Shown here one piece after another: positions 44,968 through 56,614 of a stretch of 64,000 nt of DNA. A program made the position numbers and the translations under genes. Source of the DNA: Bursaphelenchus xylophilus (taxonomy: Eukaryota > Nematoda > Chromadorea > Rhabditida > Aphelenchoididae). The notes beneath the pieces are model-generated. The model worked only from the letters and a program-made list of their open reading frames with translations, was not told the DNA's origin and did not search any database. The stretch lies in NCBI GenBank assembly GCA_904066235.2, contig CAJFCV020000002.1:6324001-6388000 (forward strand), in the 5' to 3' direction. How positions within the stretch are numbered: the first letter of the stretch is position 1; each line of letters begins with the position of its first letter.

Positions 44968-46548
44968 CATGAAACAGGATGTCGCAGCAGAGCCGTGAAA
45001 CAGTAACCATAGGTTTCCCTAATCACGAGTATTAAATTTCAGAAAAAATTTTTTTGATTATTGGCCTACTGTAGGTGTACTGTAGCTTTCCCGCATTTCC
45101 AGGATCTCGGCTACAAGAGGTCGGAATGTATCCGGACCTTCTCTGAATTATAGAATGGACAATTCTAAGCATCTTTCATGTTGGGCACTTTTTCCTATCT
45201 GTGCCGGAAGTATTCTAAAAATTTGCATAATTGTCAAAAAATTTACATTTTTCAAATTTTATAGAAAAATTTGCATAATGGCATGACATTTTTATTGCTC
45301 TAAAAGATGCTCCGTAATGTGGCAATTCAAACGGTATACAGATCACCACAAGGGGTTCTGCCTATGTTGCAAACGGGTCGTCTAAATATTGGATCATCAG
45401 GAATTAAAGTTAAATTTTGTCAAAAAAATTTGATGTTTGGTATGACCAAAGATTGTATTAGACTTCAAAGTGGTTCCAAAGTAAAAATAGGTATTTAAAA
45501 AATTGATTTGCGGCATTTTTTTTTGACATTTGCACCCAGCCGGGATCGAACCCGGGACGCTGGAATGGTAGTCCCGCCCACTAACCACTACACCACGAAA
45601 TTTGCCGTACCACTTTTTGCACTTTTTTTGATTGCATCTAGAGCAGAATTTTACGCTGATTAACATATCAAAAAATCAGCTGGGGGTTTTTAGAAACAAA
45701 GATTTTACGGCCGTTTTTTTCGGCAATAATAATAGCTCCGTCGTGTTAGCAATGGTCGAAAACATCAGTAAGCTTAAAATTGTTGTATTCAGTGCTAAAA
45801 TACGACAACTATAAGCGATTACTTAAAAAACAGTAAATTGTAAAAAAATATAGCTTAATGGAGGATTTGGCAAAAAACGTCATTCGCTTTTGCTTAGCAT
45901 CTACCGACGGTCGTTTTAATGCAAAAATCTCAAAATTGATTTTTTCCTATGTCCACTGACCCAGAAATCGTCTTTTAAAGATTTATAACATTATTTTGTC
46001 ATAAAATTACATATTTTTACTTTGGAACCACTTTGAAGTCCAATACAATCTTTGTTCATACCAAACACCACATTTTTTTGACAAAATTTGACGTTCAGAA
46101 AAATTGAATTCCTGATGATCCAATATTTAGACGACCCGTTTGCAACATAGGCAGAACCCCTTGTGGTGATCTATATACCGTTTGAATTGCCACATTACGG
46201 AGCATCTTTTAGAGCAATAAAAATGTCATGCCATTATGCAAATTTTTCCATAAAATTTGAAAAATGTGAATTTTTTGACATTTATGCAAATTTTTAGAAT
46301 ACTTCCGGCACAGATAGGAAAAAGTGCCCAACATGAAAGATGCTTAGAATTGTCCATTCTATAATTCAGAGAAGGTCCGGATACATTCCGACCTCTTGTA
46401 GCCGAGATCCTGGAAATGCGGGAAAGCTACAGTACACCTACAGTAGGCCAATAATCAAAAAAATTTTTTCTGAAATTTAATACTCGTGATTAGGGAAACC
46501 TATGGTTACTGTTTCACGGCTCTGCTGCGACATCCTGTTTCATGTGCA
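44968..46548. mobile_element. Foldback element with about 520-bp arms and tRNA-like centre
   Basis: The left arm, about 44968-45492 (from gtgcacatgaaacaggatgt...), and right arm, about 46014-46548, are close reverse complements. Weaker complementarity continues outward to about 44912 and 46590 (tttaaaacag). The unpaired centre (45493-46013) contains a tRNA-like segment. No transposase frame. I could not identify a clear target duplication. Mirror-image open frames in the arms are not genes. Confidence 0.78.
45531..45600 (-). pseudogene. tRNA-like segment in foldback loop (apparent Gly-ACC)
   Basis: Minus strand: GTGGTGTAGTGGTTAGTG (D-arm, A-box-like), GGGACTACCATTCC (anticodon arm, apparent ACC), and CCGGGTTCGATCCCGG (T-arm with a 6-base loop, B-box-like). 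The acceptor stem does not pair, and Gly-ACC is not normally used in eukaryotes. The internal pol III boxes look intact, so it could still be transcribed, but I call it a tRNA-derived pseudogene. Confidence 0.55.
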
Positions 46549-46709
46549 CAGCTAGCTCGACCCTTACAAAAAAGCTGTTTTAAAATAATGGTGAGATGAT
46601 CAGCTTTTATTGCTCTTATTAAAATGCTCTTTACATTCCGGGCTGATAAGGACCCTAACTGATAGACTTTTGCAATGTCCATCTTTTTGCTTATGACTTT
46701 TGGATCGCC

Positions 46710-47470
46710 ATGTTTAGTTCTCCAGTCGCAGTTCGTGAGTGAGAAAATTTTTTACACATGGGATTGTAATTTTCTACAGAATTCACAACCACCTTAAGAA
46801 GACGGTCCTTAGGCCCTTCTGCCTCAGTTGATAGCCGGACAATCGAATTAGATATCCTGAATGCTCTAAAAGGAGACAACATTAGTCACCAAGTGAGAGG
46901 GGAAGTGGTGATCGTGTTAACTGAAATGGACAGGGATGAAAGAGAGCAACTCATCGACTTTCTCATATCTCCAGTAAGTAAAGAAGCAAGGTGATGATGA
47001 CATTAAAAAATAAAAAGTTCAGGATGGGGCCTTTAGATCGACAATGGAGAATAACGCTTGCAAACAATTCCAGTGCACCCCAGAAGAATTTTGTAACGCG
47101 TTCAGGGATGAAACTCTTATTCTCATGTTGGAATATTGGACCCTTATACAAGTGCAAATCATGCCCAACCTCTCGTTAATGCTATATCCGCTAGAAGTAA
47201 GAGATCTCCACGGTATTTACTAGTGTTAAAATGTAGTCTAACACTTTCAGGTTGAGAAAGTTAATTATGCAAGCATTGAGAGACAACGTTTTATTGCCCA
47301 TGTTGAGATCAAGAAGAAGACCAAAGAATTACATGAAGATTCACCCGGTACTTGCCAATGTTTGGCAGACAGCTTGTGATGGGTCGGCTGAGCATGAAGA
47401 GTATATGAAATTGACGGATTGGTTCTTTCATACTAATAATTATTATTGTAAATACCATCGGGATATATAG
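46710..47470 (+). CDS. PRR5/HbrB-like protein (putative TORC2 subunit)
   Basis: Resembles PRR5 (Protor/HbrB), a non-essential TORC2 component that binds Rictor. Exons join MFSSPVAV to TTTLRRRSLGPSASVDSRTI, then FRSTMENN and EYWTLIQVQIMPNLSLMLYP, matching the PRR5 block ETWDFFFSDVLPMLQAIFYP. The next exon in the frame LRKLIMQALRDNVLLPMLRS and HEEYMKLTDWFF matches the PRR5 continuation (VRQLALLHFRN, TEDYLRLETL). Odd: the upstream exon ends in phase 0 after PLE (47194), while the downstream PRR5-like frame needs two leading bases when the obvious TTTCAG acceptor is used. Either a weaker AAAG acceptor 10 bp further is used (giving PLE-LIMQAL) or the gene is frame-shifted. Stop at 47468-47470. Confidence 0.6.
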
Positions 47471-47849
47471 CAATAAATGCCATCGAAAAGGACCACCGTT
47501 CGATAAAGACAATCGACTAAAGGGACCTCTGATTTGAGGTGATAATGTAAAATTAGTCTGTTATGATTGACGAAAAGCAATTTTTTCCATAATTTGGATC
47601 GTATCCTGTTATTCAACCCTGGACTAATAACATAAATAAAGCATGCTTATCTCAACAATCACACCGGCGTTCTTACTTTAACCTTTCAAAATGAATTGCG
47701 CAACGATCAGATAAAATCCATTTGAGGCCTTCAATTGATGTTCAGATAGTTTTGATCAGTTAAATAAAATAAACCGATCGTTTATATCGCCGTTTGTTTA
47801 CTTGGTGCAGAAATTGCCTTGAATTCCAACGTCCTTCAGTTTGAACAAA
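47471..47849. other. Intergenic region before GILT-like gene
   Basis: 379 bp, AT-rich, with no coding content recognised. It should hold the promoter of the GILT-like gene. Confidence 0.4.
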
Positions 47850-48714
47850 ATGCTGGTGCTCCTAACGTTCCTTGGTCTGACCGTGATTGTCCATTCCTCG
47901 GACATTGATTGTGGAAGGGTACCACCTTCACTTTGGTGTTTAAATCAAAATCTGGCTGCCAAATGTAACGTCGCCGAACAATGTGAGGCCTATCTAACCA
48001 AGAGCAAAGGTCAGAAACTGCAGTTGACTTTGCTTTATGAAACTTTATGCATTGATTGTGAAGAGTTTATGACTGGAACCTTTTATCATGACATCTATTT
48101 GAAATATGGTAGTAAAGTGGATTTCGAGTTGGTTCCGTATGGTAATGCAGAAATGGACAAAGTAAGTTCGAACGAAATTAGCGGTACTATAAACGCATAG
48201 CAAGGTAACGTGAAATGCCAACACGGAAAGGCTGAATGTGAAGGAAATAAGTACGAGGCTTGTCTTATTCACTATATGCCGGAACCAATCCCCTTCATCA
48301 GATGCATTGAATTGCAACTGCCAAAAGTGGAGATTGAAAAGGCGGTCAGGAAATGTTACAAAACATTCAAGACCGCCCCGCATGTTGTTGATCAAGTCAC
48401 GTAAGTGCCCGAAATCCCCAAATATCTAAACACACTTTAGTCATTGTTACAACGGTAAGCTTGGGGATCAGCTGATCAAAGGCCATGCTGAAAGGACCAG
48501 CGCCATTCAGCCGGAGAAACATCTCGGAGTCCCCTGGCTTTTGTTCAACAACGTCAGTTTGAAAAGCGCTCAGAAATATGGAAATGCGTTTAATTATGCG
48601 ATTGATGATTGGTATGTTCAGGATAAGGAAAACATGAAGTTGTTGTTCGACACTATTGACGAAAGCCCCGAAGAACCTAAGATGTGCCGAAACGACAACC
48701 TACGTAATTATTAA
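47850..48714 (+). CDS. GILT-like lysosomal thiol reductase
   Basis: Gamma-interferon-inducible lysosomal thiol reductase family; reduces disulfides in the endolysosome. The start gives a signal peptide (MLVLLTFLGLTVIVHSSDID). The thioredoxin-like core contains LLYETLCIDCEEFMTG with a CxxC active site (CIDC), YGSKVDFELVPYGNAEMD, and the signature CQHGKAECEGNKYEACLIHY (CQHGxxECxxNxxExC), which is intact. The C-terminal part PWLLFNNVSLKSAQKYGNAF (usually PW...NG.) is also typical. Introns near 48160-48202 and 48402-48440. About 260 residues. Nematodes have several GILT-like genes; only one is present here. Confidence 0.92.
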
Positions 48715-48975
48715 CGCGTAAATCTTTTTATATGTGTCCTGCGGGGCTATTTTTAATGCCAAACTTTCATTGGCATTCCGCTGCAAAATTTTTTACCGTC
48801 GAAATAAAACAACGTCGATAAAAAATGGGGGGAATTTTGACGTTTTGGATGAACAGGACTCAGTAAAATTTATTCACAGGGGATTGCGGACATTGTTTAC
48901 GTTGTTATAAAGATCATCATCGATTGTTTTTCTGCGTGAATATATTTATTCCTTTAAAAGCTGTTTCTCTACAGA

Positions 48976-49727
48976 ATGCAGCAAGAGACAAGTCTGCAGT
49001 CCGAGGTTATGGCCTTACAAAAGGCCAAAAATTGTTGGGATAAGGCTGATGCCGCTTTGAAGAGTAATAATTATCGTGGAGCAATGCTTCTTTTTCATCG
49101 ATGCATCTTGATGGCAAGGGGTATCCATCAGGATTGTTCTGTGGCTTTGCATCAAAACAGTGCGGCCGGGATCTCGCACTCTGTGTCTCTAACTACCCCA
49201 CTCTCCGGTGTAAATCAGAGTCAATTAATTCCCCAGCAATTAGAACAACAACGTATAAAAGTGGAAGACGAGAGGGCCGAGGTTACTAAATTAATCTCAA
49301 ACTGTTACCTTGGTTTGGCAAAATGCGTTCTCAATGGGCAAGCAAGGACCATAGAGGATTATAAGAGGGCTGCACAGTATTGTGACAATGTAAGTTTACA
49401 TTAAAATATACGGAATTGGTTTAGGTACTCGAATCCCACCCCGACGACCGAGTCGCTCTTCTTATTAAAGCGGAAGCACTGGTAAAGGCCGAAAAGTTCA
49501 ACGAGGCTTTAGTTGTCTTAAATTCGTTGTCTGAAGGTAAGAATACTCTTACCTTTTCTGGACTACTTAACTGTTTAGATCCGGAGGTAGCGTCATTGAT
49601 TGATGAGTGCAATCGAGGATTACAGGATAAGCGCCGTCGCCGTGATGAAATTATACAAGCAAATTTCGCACGTCAGAATGTAAGGTTTGAGACAGAACGT
49701 TTTATGTTGGGACAGAAGCATAACTGA
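48976..49727 (+). CDS. TPR-repeat protein
   Basis: Tetratricopeptide repeat protein of about 215 residues. The start lies one base after TTTCTCTACAG, a strong trans-splice acceptor-like sequence. Helical repeats: AKNCWDKADAALKSNNYRGA with MLLFHRCILMARG; ISNCYLGLAKCVL...RAAQYCDNVLESHPDD; and VALLIKAEALVKAEKFNEAL with VVLNSLSEDP. The C-terminus is charged and helical (CNRGLQDKRRRRDEIIQANF). Two short introns (near 49391-49424 and 49537-49579). The arrangement resembles TTC9/FKBP-type TPR proteins, but there is no peptidyl-prolyl isomerase domain, and I cannot name the family. It follows the GILT-like gene by 262 bp. Confidence 0.8.
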
Positions 49728-50141
49728 ATTTTGATAGAAATCGAATCTCTATCAAAATAAAATTTTTGCCAAAAGCTAAAGGCAGATACGCCCATGTTGA
49801 CAGTGCTGATCACGAACATGTTTGTATTTTCGAGTGTTCTTAGCAATAATTAAAAAAAATTCTATGTACTATTATGGTTTACTCTTACTTAAATTTGATA
49901 TTTTTTAAAGCTTGTAAAAATTCAAAATTCGGGAGTTCAATTTCGTTTGCAATCAAATTTTCGTTATTTTGATGTCATTCGAACCGGCAAGACTTCTAGT
50001 TTCGTTATGTGGAACAAAATCACTGGAAATTTATTCAATTTTGTTGAGAAAAGTTATGATTATCAAAAATGGAAAAAATATGCAAATTTTTTGTTTTCCG
50101 GAGAGGGGAACTCAGGAAATGCTGAAAACGGACCTTTTCTA

Positions 50142-51059
50142 CAGGGTGGGCCACTCGAAACGGGTAAGTTGTTTCTTTGAATTTCTCCGCGGAGACTCCG
50201 CCGATTTTCCCGAAATTAAGATTTTTCTGGAGCTGAGACCCGCCATTTTTAACCGATTGAATTTCAAAAAAATATATTTTGAATTGACCTTTATATGCCT
50301 TCCCAAAGTTTCGAAGAATTATTTTCGAGCCGAAACCGCTAAAACTTAGAAAATTTTTGGAATGATTTTGAAAACTTGGTCATTTTTTCGAGTTTTTGGG
50401 TGAAATTTTCTTAGTTTTACCTCAGATAACCATAAAATATTGTTGTAAAAACAATTTTATTTAACGAACTGATTATTAATATTTCTATCTGAGTTCGAAA
50501 TGCCCACCTCATCTCGCAGCACAAACTTTTAGGAGCTTTGAGAGTCGTGAACAGCTCGAATTGCAGATCGTGAACATCGTTTAGCTTTAATCGGGCTGGG
50601 CTCCAAGCCTCAACGGCTTGGAGCTGGGGTTCGTAGCCAATTGTGTGGACTTTATCAATTGTTAAAAAAAATGGTTTTTTTTTGAAAGTTCGTGCCCTCC
50701 GGTAACGAAGACAACACTATTTTTACTTTCAACTTGCTTTAAGCAAGTTTAGAGAGAGGATACGCAACTTTTTTACTTCTCGGTTTTACCAAAAAAAGCC
50801 AAAAATTTTCGAAGTCCGAGAAAGTCAATTGAAAATCATTCCAAAAATTTTCAAACTTTTAGCGGTTTCGGCTCGAAAATAATTCTTCGAAACTTTGGGA
50901 AGGCATAGAAAGGTCAATTCAAAACATATTTTTTTGAAATTCAATCGGTTAAAAATGGCGGGTCTCAGCTACAGAAAAATCTAAATTTCGGGAAAATCGG
51001 CGGAGTCTCCGCGGAGAAATTCAAAGAAACAACTTACCCGTTTCGAGTGGCCCACCCTG
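50142..51059. mobile_element. Foldback element with CAGGGTG termini
   Basis: 918 bp, bounded by TA. Termini cagggtgggccactcgaaac and its reverse complement; arms of about 240 bp (50142-50385 and 50815-51059) are nearly identical in inverted orientation, separated by 430 bp of unpaired, T-rich DNA. Same terminal heptamer as the polg-1 intron element, so the two probably belong to one mariner-type family. No coding content. Confidence 0.8.
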
Positions 51060-51458
51060 TACAGTATGCCAAGCTACAGTAACCTTCTCGATTTTTTTGT
51101 TAAATTGTAGTAAGGGTTCATAGACAACCAATATTTGAAAGTTTGGACAGCCAATATTTGAAAGTTTGGACATTTATATCTCATCCCAATGCAGGGAATT
51201 ACTGAAAAACCCGCTCAAAATTAGGCTCACGAAGAAAATTGACGATCATACTGCTCCTGACCACAATCCCCGAATTCTTGTGTTTTCTGGAGGTTAATTG
51301 GTGTGTGGTTTCAGAATCCACCGCATCACGAACCTGGGATGAATGGCCACGCTCTGCACTAACTTCATTTTCATATATTTTGCGGTTCTCCTAACCGTGG
51401 ATAAGGTCAAGGCTCCGAGTGAACTTTAATTTAAAAATAATTTACGGGTACCAATAAA

Positions 51459-52710
51459 TTAGAACTTTTGTGGTTTCTGGCCTCGAATGGTGAGAGCAGC
51501 AACGATGCAGATAACCAGGACCAAGCTGGAAGCGCCAGCAAGCAGCATGGTGACACTGTATCCGGTAAGACAAACTCCTTCGTCCTTGAGGGAGGGAGTC
51601 TGGTAGGTGAGAGTGCGGCGGAGGTTCTCTGGGAGGGCAGCAGCCTTGAATTAAGTATGTTATTGTAGACCCCTTACAAAATTATCTACCTGGTCGCTAA
51701 TTTCGATGGCACTGAGTTCAGTGCGGACGTCCAACGTGTTGTCATAACCTGCGTCACGTTTCTTCAGTAGACGAAGTTGGGCTGGAGCGGCCCCCTTAGC
51801 TGGGGCGGCGGCTGGAGTGGCACCGGCACCACCTCCGAGTTTCTGGGCTCCAAATCCAGTTGGCTCGGAACATTTTGGTCGAGCACATTCACTGTTCGGT
51901 TCCTTAATGGTGATGCTGATCTGACACTGGTAGAAGAGCTGAGAACGGTCGGCGTATTTGTAGACGTGAGCTTCTTGACCAGCCATCAGATCAGTTGGGT
52001 ACTCCAAGTTATTGAGCAAGAACTTGTCGAGGGCACATCCCTCTTCGTTTAGGATTTGGATGGTATCTCCGTTGCCATCATCAACGGTACAAGAGTGAAC
52101 GACAGCGCAGAAGGTGTCGGTGGTCTCGGAATCACAGGTCCATTTGTGGTAGACTTGTTGTCCAATGGTGGCAAATTGGATGGGCTGACCGGATGGTCCT
52201 CCTTCCAAGATCTACGCCGCAATTAAATTTTAAGACCTTGTTACTTACCTCATATCGGCAGATGGGCATAGGGACGACTTGGGTCTGGAAGGCGGTGGTG
52301 AGATCAGAAACCTCAAGTTGGGCGCTGACAGTCTTATCGGCCTCCATGTAGAAGCATTGGACTCTGTAGGCACGGTCTACCTTGGTTACGAACTGTGGAT
52401 GGAATTGGATGACAACGGTGGTGCTGACAAACACTCCTTTAGGGTTGAGAGAACGGGTACGGGCAACGTTGCAAGAGTCGAAAGGCAACTCGATTCCAGC
52501 AACTTGACGACCGTGCTCATCAGAACGACATCCCTGCTGATCGAAGAGACCCTTCACGTAAACGTGACCGTCGAAGGCATTACGGGTGTTGAAGTTGACG
52601 GTGATCGAAGTGGGCCCGCACTCAATCTCGGGCTCTCCCTCAACTCCGTTGTCAACGGGAATAGCCGAAGCGAAGCCAATCAGAAAAGCGAAAAAAATGA
52701 AAGTCTTCAT
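51459..52710 (-). CDS. cut-1: Cuticlin-1-like ZP protein, copy A
   Basis: Insoluble cuticle component with a zona pellucida-type polymerisation module. Signal peptide MKTFIFFAFLIGFASA, then IPVDNGVEGEPEIECGPTSI and the ZP region (HVYVKGLFDQQGCRSDEHGR, FDSCNVARTRSLNPKGVFVS, QCFYMEADKTVSAQLEVSDL, GQQVYHKWTCDSETTDTFCA, VVHSCTVDDGNGDTIQILNE, FLLNNLEYPTDLMAGQEAHV, YKYADRSQLFYQCQISITIK). An Ala/Pro-rich linker leads to RLLKKR, a probable furin-type site, and a C-terminal membrane segment (VTMLLAGASSLVLVICIVAA). Intron 1 (52212-52248, 37 bp) is identical in sequence to intron 1 of copy C. A TATATAAA box lies at 52763-52770 on the minus strand. Confidence 0.93.
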
Positions 52711-54017
52711 GGTTTGTCGAACTGAAGTCGACGTTATTGTGCCGAAGAACGCGTCAAGGGGGTTTATATATCTCAAATTCTTTTTAGATTTTGACACTAT
52801 AGGGATCAAGTGCTAACCTTACAAGGTCGTCGTAAAAAAGTATCATAATCATGTTATTATTGTCGTGGCACCGCCCAGCTAAACACTAAGCAAGTCTCTC
52901 TTGCTTCGTGTTTTTTTCTCCGTTTCGTCGATTTCTCTATCAAAATTCTGGAATCTCCTTCTAAACAAAAGCTGGCTTTCAGTGAATCTGTTTTGACGAG
53001 AGAGTTCAAAATCCGAAGTGTAATTTATTAATAGGGAAACTATTCGTTTCAAAACATTGTGCGTTCATAGATCATGGATATCAACGCATCCCGGAGGATC
53101 TGGCGCCATGTGTCGAACATGGAGAAAATTGGTGTTTTTTGCTTGTTTTTGCGGAAAGAATAAGAACAAGATTTACAACTGGACATTGAAACATTCCGAC
53201 AACTGAACGAACGGGCATAATGCCAGCAAGTCACTCAGTTTCTTCACTCTAAAGTCATTCTTTTTAAAAAAGTTAGTTGTTTTTTGTCTGTGATTTTGAA
53301 GACGATCGACGAATCCTGATCAAAGGCCGATTTTATTCACATTTTCAGTCAGCAGATATCATAAATCTATTTGTTGTTTTATTTTTGCCAGACTTGTTGG
53401 CGTCTGTAAAAACAGGTTGTTTTTGCAAACGAAAGCGAACGGCCTCTTACCGTTCCGCGCGAATATCATAAATTTTTATCTTTTGCCTCCACACCCATTA
53501 ATAACACTAGAGTGATTAGAGAAAGCGGTAGTCCGGCTCTTTTTTGTCAGTCCGGTGTGCGTGTGTTTAATCTTTCCATTGAGTGATCAGAAAGTCATAA
53601 TCAATCAACACCAGAATCCAGAATGCGAACGCAATGGATGTTCATCATCTGGTAAAACAAGCATTATCCTTCCTTGGATAAACCTTTAAAAAACAGCAAT
53701 TTGATGAGTGGTCGTCTATGCTTTTGCAACTTTTTTAGCGGAAAATTCATAAATTACACTTCTTGACAAATGCCGAGAGTGTTTATTTCCACTGATGCCC
53801 TAAGGCACTTATTATTAATGACAAAGGCGGATATAGAGATAAGGAAGCTACCATAAACTGTCTGTTCTTACAGGATAAGAACGGAAAAAACAATGCCGTC
53901 GTGACTGAAGTCGGGTAATGTAAAGACGAGGCGGGACCTCCGAGATTGTATAAAAGTCCCGAGATATCAGCCGAGAACCATATCCACTCCTTCTCCCCTT
54001 ACAGTCTACATCTTGTC
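52711..54017. promoter_or_regulatory. Divergent promoter region between cuticlin copies A and B
   Basis: 1.3 kb between the two head-to-head cuticlin starts. TATA-like boxes close to each start: TATATAAA at 52763-52770 (minus) and TATAAAA at 53949-53955 (plus). No coding region seen. Copies B and C share GATTGTATAAAAG and a downstream CATATCCAC, suggesting a shared core promoter. Confidence 0.6.
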
Positions 54018-55286
54018 ATGAGATCGGCTGTCCTCTTCCTTCTTCTTGGGCTTCCCCTTATTAATGCCATTCCCGTCGATAACGGCGTGGAAGGGGATCC
54101 CGAGATTGAGTGCGGGCCCACTTCGATCACCGTCAACTTCAACACCCGTAATGCCTTCGACGGTCACGTTTACGTGAAGGGTCTCTTCGATCAGCAGGGA
54201 TGTCGTTCTGATGAGCACGGTCGTCAAGTTGCTGGAATCGAGTTGCCTTTCGACTCTTGCAACGTTGCCCGTACCCGTTCTCTCAACCCTAAAGGAGTGT
54301 TTGTCAGCACCACCGTTGTCATCCAATTCCATCCACAGTTCGTAACCAAGGTAGACCGTGCCTACAGAGTCCAATGCTTCTACATGGAGGCCGATAAGAC
54401 TGTCAGCGCCCAACTTGAGGTTTCTGATCTCACCACCGCCTTCCAGACCCAAGTCGTCCCTATGCCAGTATGCAAATACGAAGTAAGTTAAAGGCGATCG
54501 CTAGGTAATTTATCTGTTAGATTCTTGACGGTGGCCCAACTGGTCAGCCCATCCAATTTGCCACCATTGGACAACAAGTCTACCACAAATGGACCTGTGA
54601 TTCCGAGACCACCGACACCTTCTGCGCTGTCGTTCACTCTTGTACCGTTGATGATGGTAACGGAGATACCATTCAAATCCTAAACGAAGAGGGATGTGCC
54701 CTCGACAAGTTCTTGCTGAATAACTTGGAGTACCCAACTGATCTGATGGCTGGTCAAGAAGCTCACGTCTACAAATACGCCGACCGTTCTCAGCTCTTCT
54801 ACCAGTGTCAGATCAGCATCACCATTAAGGAACCGAACAGTGAATGTGCTCGACCAAAGTGTTCCGAGCCGACTGGATTTGGAGCCCAGAAACTCGGAGG
54901 TGGTGCTGGCGCCGCCGCTGCCGCGCCTGCTGCTCCAGCTGCTTTGCCACGTCTCCTCAAGAAAAGAAGCGCTGACAATTTCGATAACACGTTGGATGTC
55001 CGTACTGAGATCAACACTTTGGACATCTCAGAGAACCAAGTGAGTCTTTTATTTTTATGAGTTCTCTTACCTTATGCCTTTACTAGTGAATTAATAATTA
55101 CAGGAGCCACTTCTCCCCGAGAAACTCCGTCATCATTTCGGTCGTCCAGTGCAATCTCAGCTGGCTGTTAACGGCTTTTGTGTTTCTGGAACTGGTTTCA
55201 TGCTGACGATGTTCGTCTTTATGATTGTGCTCACAGCTCTGGCTACCATCGGATTCTCTGTTCTCCGTAAAGACAGAAAGTACTAA
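54018..55286 (+). CDS. cut-1: Cuticlin-1-like ZP protein, copy B
   Basis: Same architecture as copy A: signal peptide MRSAVLFLLLGLPLINA, then IPVDNGVEGDPEIECGPTSI and a ZP region with the same residues as the other copies. Linker GAGAAAAAPAAPAALP, cleavage motif RLLKKR, then ENQ, and a last exon ending in a membrane segment (FMLTMFVFMIVLTALATIGF) and VLRKDRKY. It differs from A and C at the start of the coding sequence, around intron 1 (which is unrelated in sequence), in the linker and in the C-terminus, but is nearly identical in nucleotides between. TATAAAA box at 53949-53955, 63 bp before the ATG. It is head-to-head with copy A. Confidence 0.93.
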
Positions 55287-56614
55287 TACCAATGTGATTG
55301 TAATTTCTTCCCTAATTTATTTTCTTTTAACTCCTTTGAAAAAATAAATTTCTTCAGCGATTATGATCGGCACGAGTGATAAGGGATAAGCGCCTCATCT
55401 GTATCTCCAGACAAGTCTTGAGGATGCTCCTTCAGCGCGAAGATAAACCCGAATGCCGAGGATAAACCCAAGAATCGTTGGTTTTAATAACGTTTTATCT
55501 TTATCATCTCGAGCCGCTCTCTCCGCGGAAGTCCCGGCAAAGAACACCAACTCTCTTTATGTGATTGTTTTGATCCAGAAACCTGTTTTCGGCAATCGAT
55601 ACCACCTCCCCCCTCCCGCTATCATCCGAGTACAGTGAATTACTCTTATACATATCCATTTCATTTCATCCGAAAGTCAGCTTAAATTAATTTTATTGTT
55701 TATGTCATCGAGTGAAAAGGCACTGTTAATTGGTTCACCTTATTAGTTAAGAGAAGGTTGCAATAAACTTTATTGACATATAAAACTTACGAAGGCTGCA
55801 TTCCTTGAAGATTCTGCAGACCATCCAATGCTAACAACCACAAGAAAGCAAGTATCCCTGTTGCAATATCGACTTCAGAATCAAAAATCATTGTTTCCCA
55901 AGCTTAGCAGTTCAAGAAATACTTTTAAAAGATTTTAGTTTTAAATATCAAGCAGTATTAACAATCCTTACTCCAATGGAACGACATTATTTAGTTAACA
56001 TAAAATAAGTAATTTAACTTGTCTTCTTTGAGTGTAGTTGTCTTTTCTAAGAAAAATGAACTATTGTGGACTAACTGTCGCATTGACACATAAAAGGATT
56101 TATTTATTCCCATCTTGACCCACGGTGTTTCAATTGTGAACTGTTGCTCATATTTTCGGTTACTGTAAGATGATATTGTCACGATTGAAAATGCGTCCTT
56201 TACATGTAACAAGTTAATCTTGGTTTCATTCCCTACCGATTCATTTCAGTGAAAAGGAAAGTGAGAAGTCGATTCCATTCTTATCATTTTTATGCTTCGA
56301 ACGGCATGGATAAACAGCGTTCATGAAGGTCGTTTTGGGCGCTGTTTTTTACTTCTCATTTAGTGGTTGTAATTAATCTCATAGCTAGCGTTTCCGAGGT
56401 GTTCCGGTAGTCGCATGGAGCAAAAAAAGTTTTGTTGGTTTTAAACTCGTCATTATATGCAAGTTAACGACAAGAAACCGCTGATAATGACGTTGAAAGC
56501 AAGCCGAAGGCGGAGATTAAAGACGAGTTGGGTGGTGCCCGTTTTTCATTTCTCAAAGTCAATCTCAGATTGTATAAAAGCTAAACGCATATCATATCCA
56601 CGCAAACGCATATT
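55287..56614. other. Intergenic region between cuticlin copies B and C
   Basis: 1.3 kb with no supported gene. TATAAAA at 56573-56579 belongs to copy C. Confidence 0.5.

Noticed and set aside
52279..52725. Long antisense open frame across cuticlin exon 1 (also in copies B and C at 54006-54452 and 56639-57049)
   Set aside because: It is the reverse strand of a strongly biased coding exon, recurs in all three copies because the exon does, and has no splice, signal or family support.
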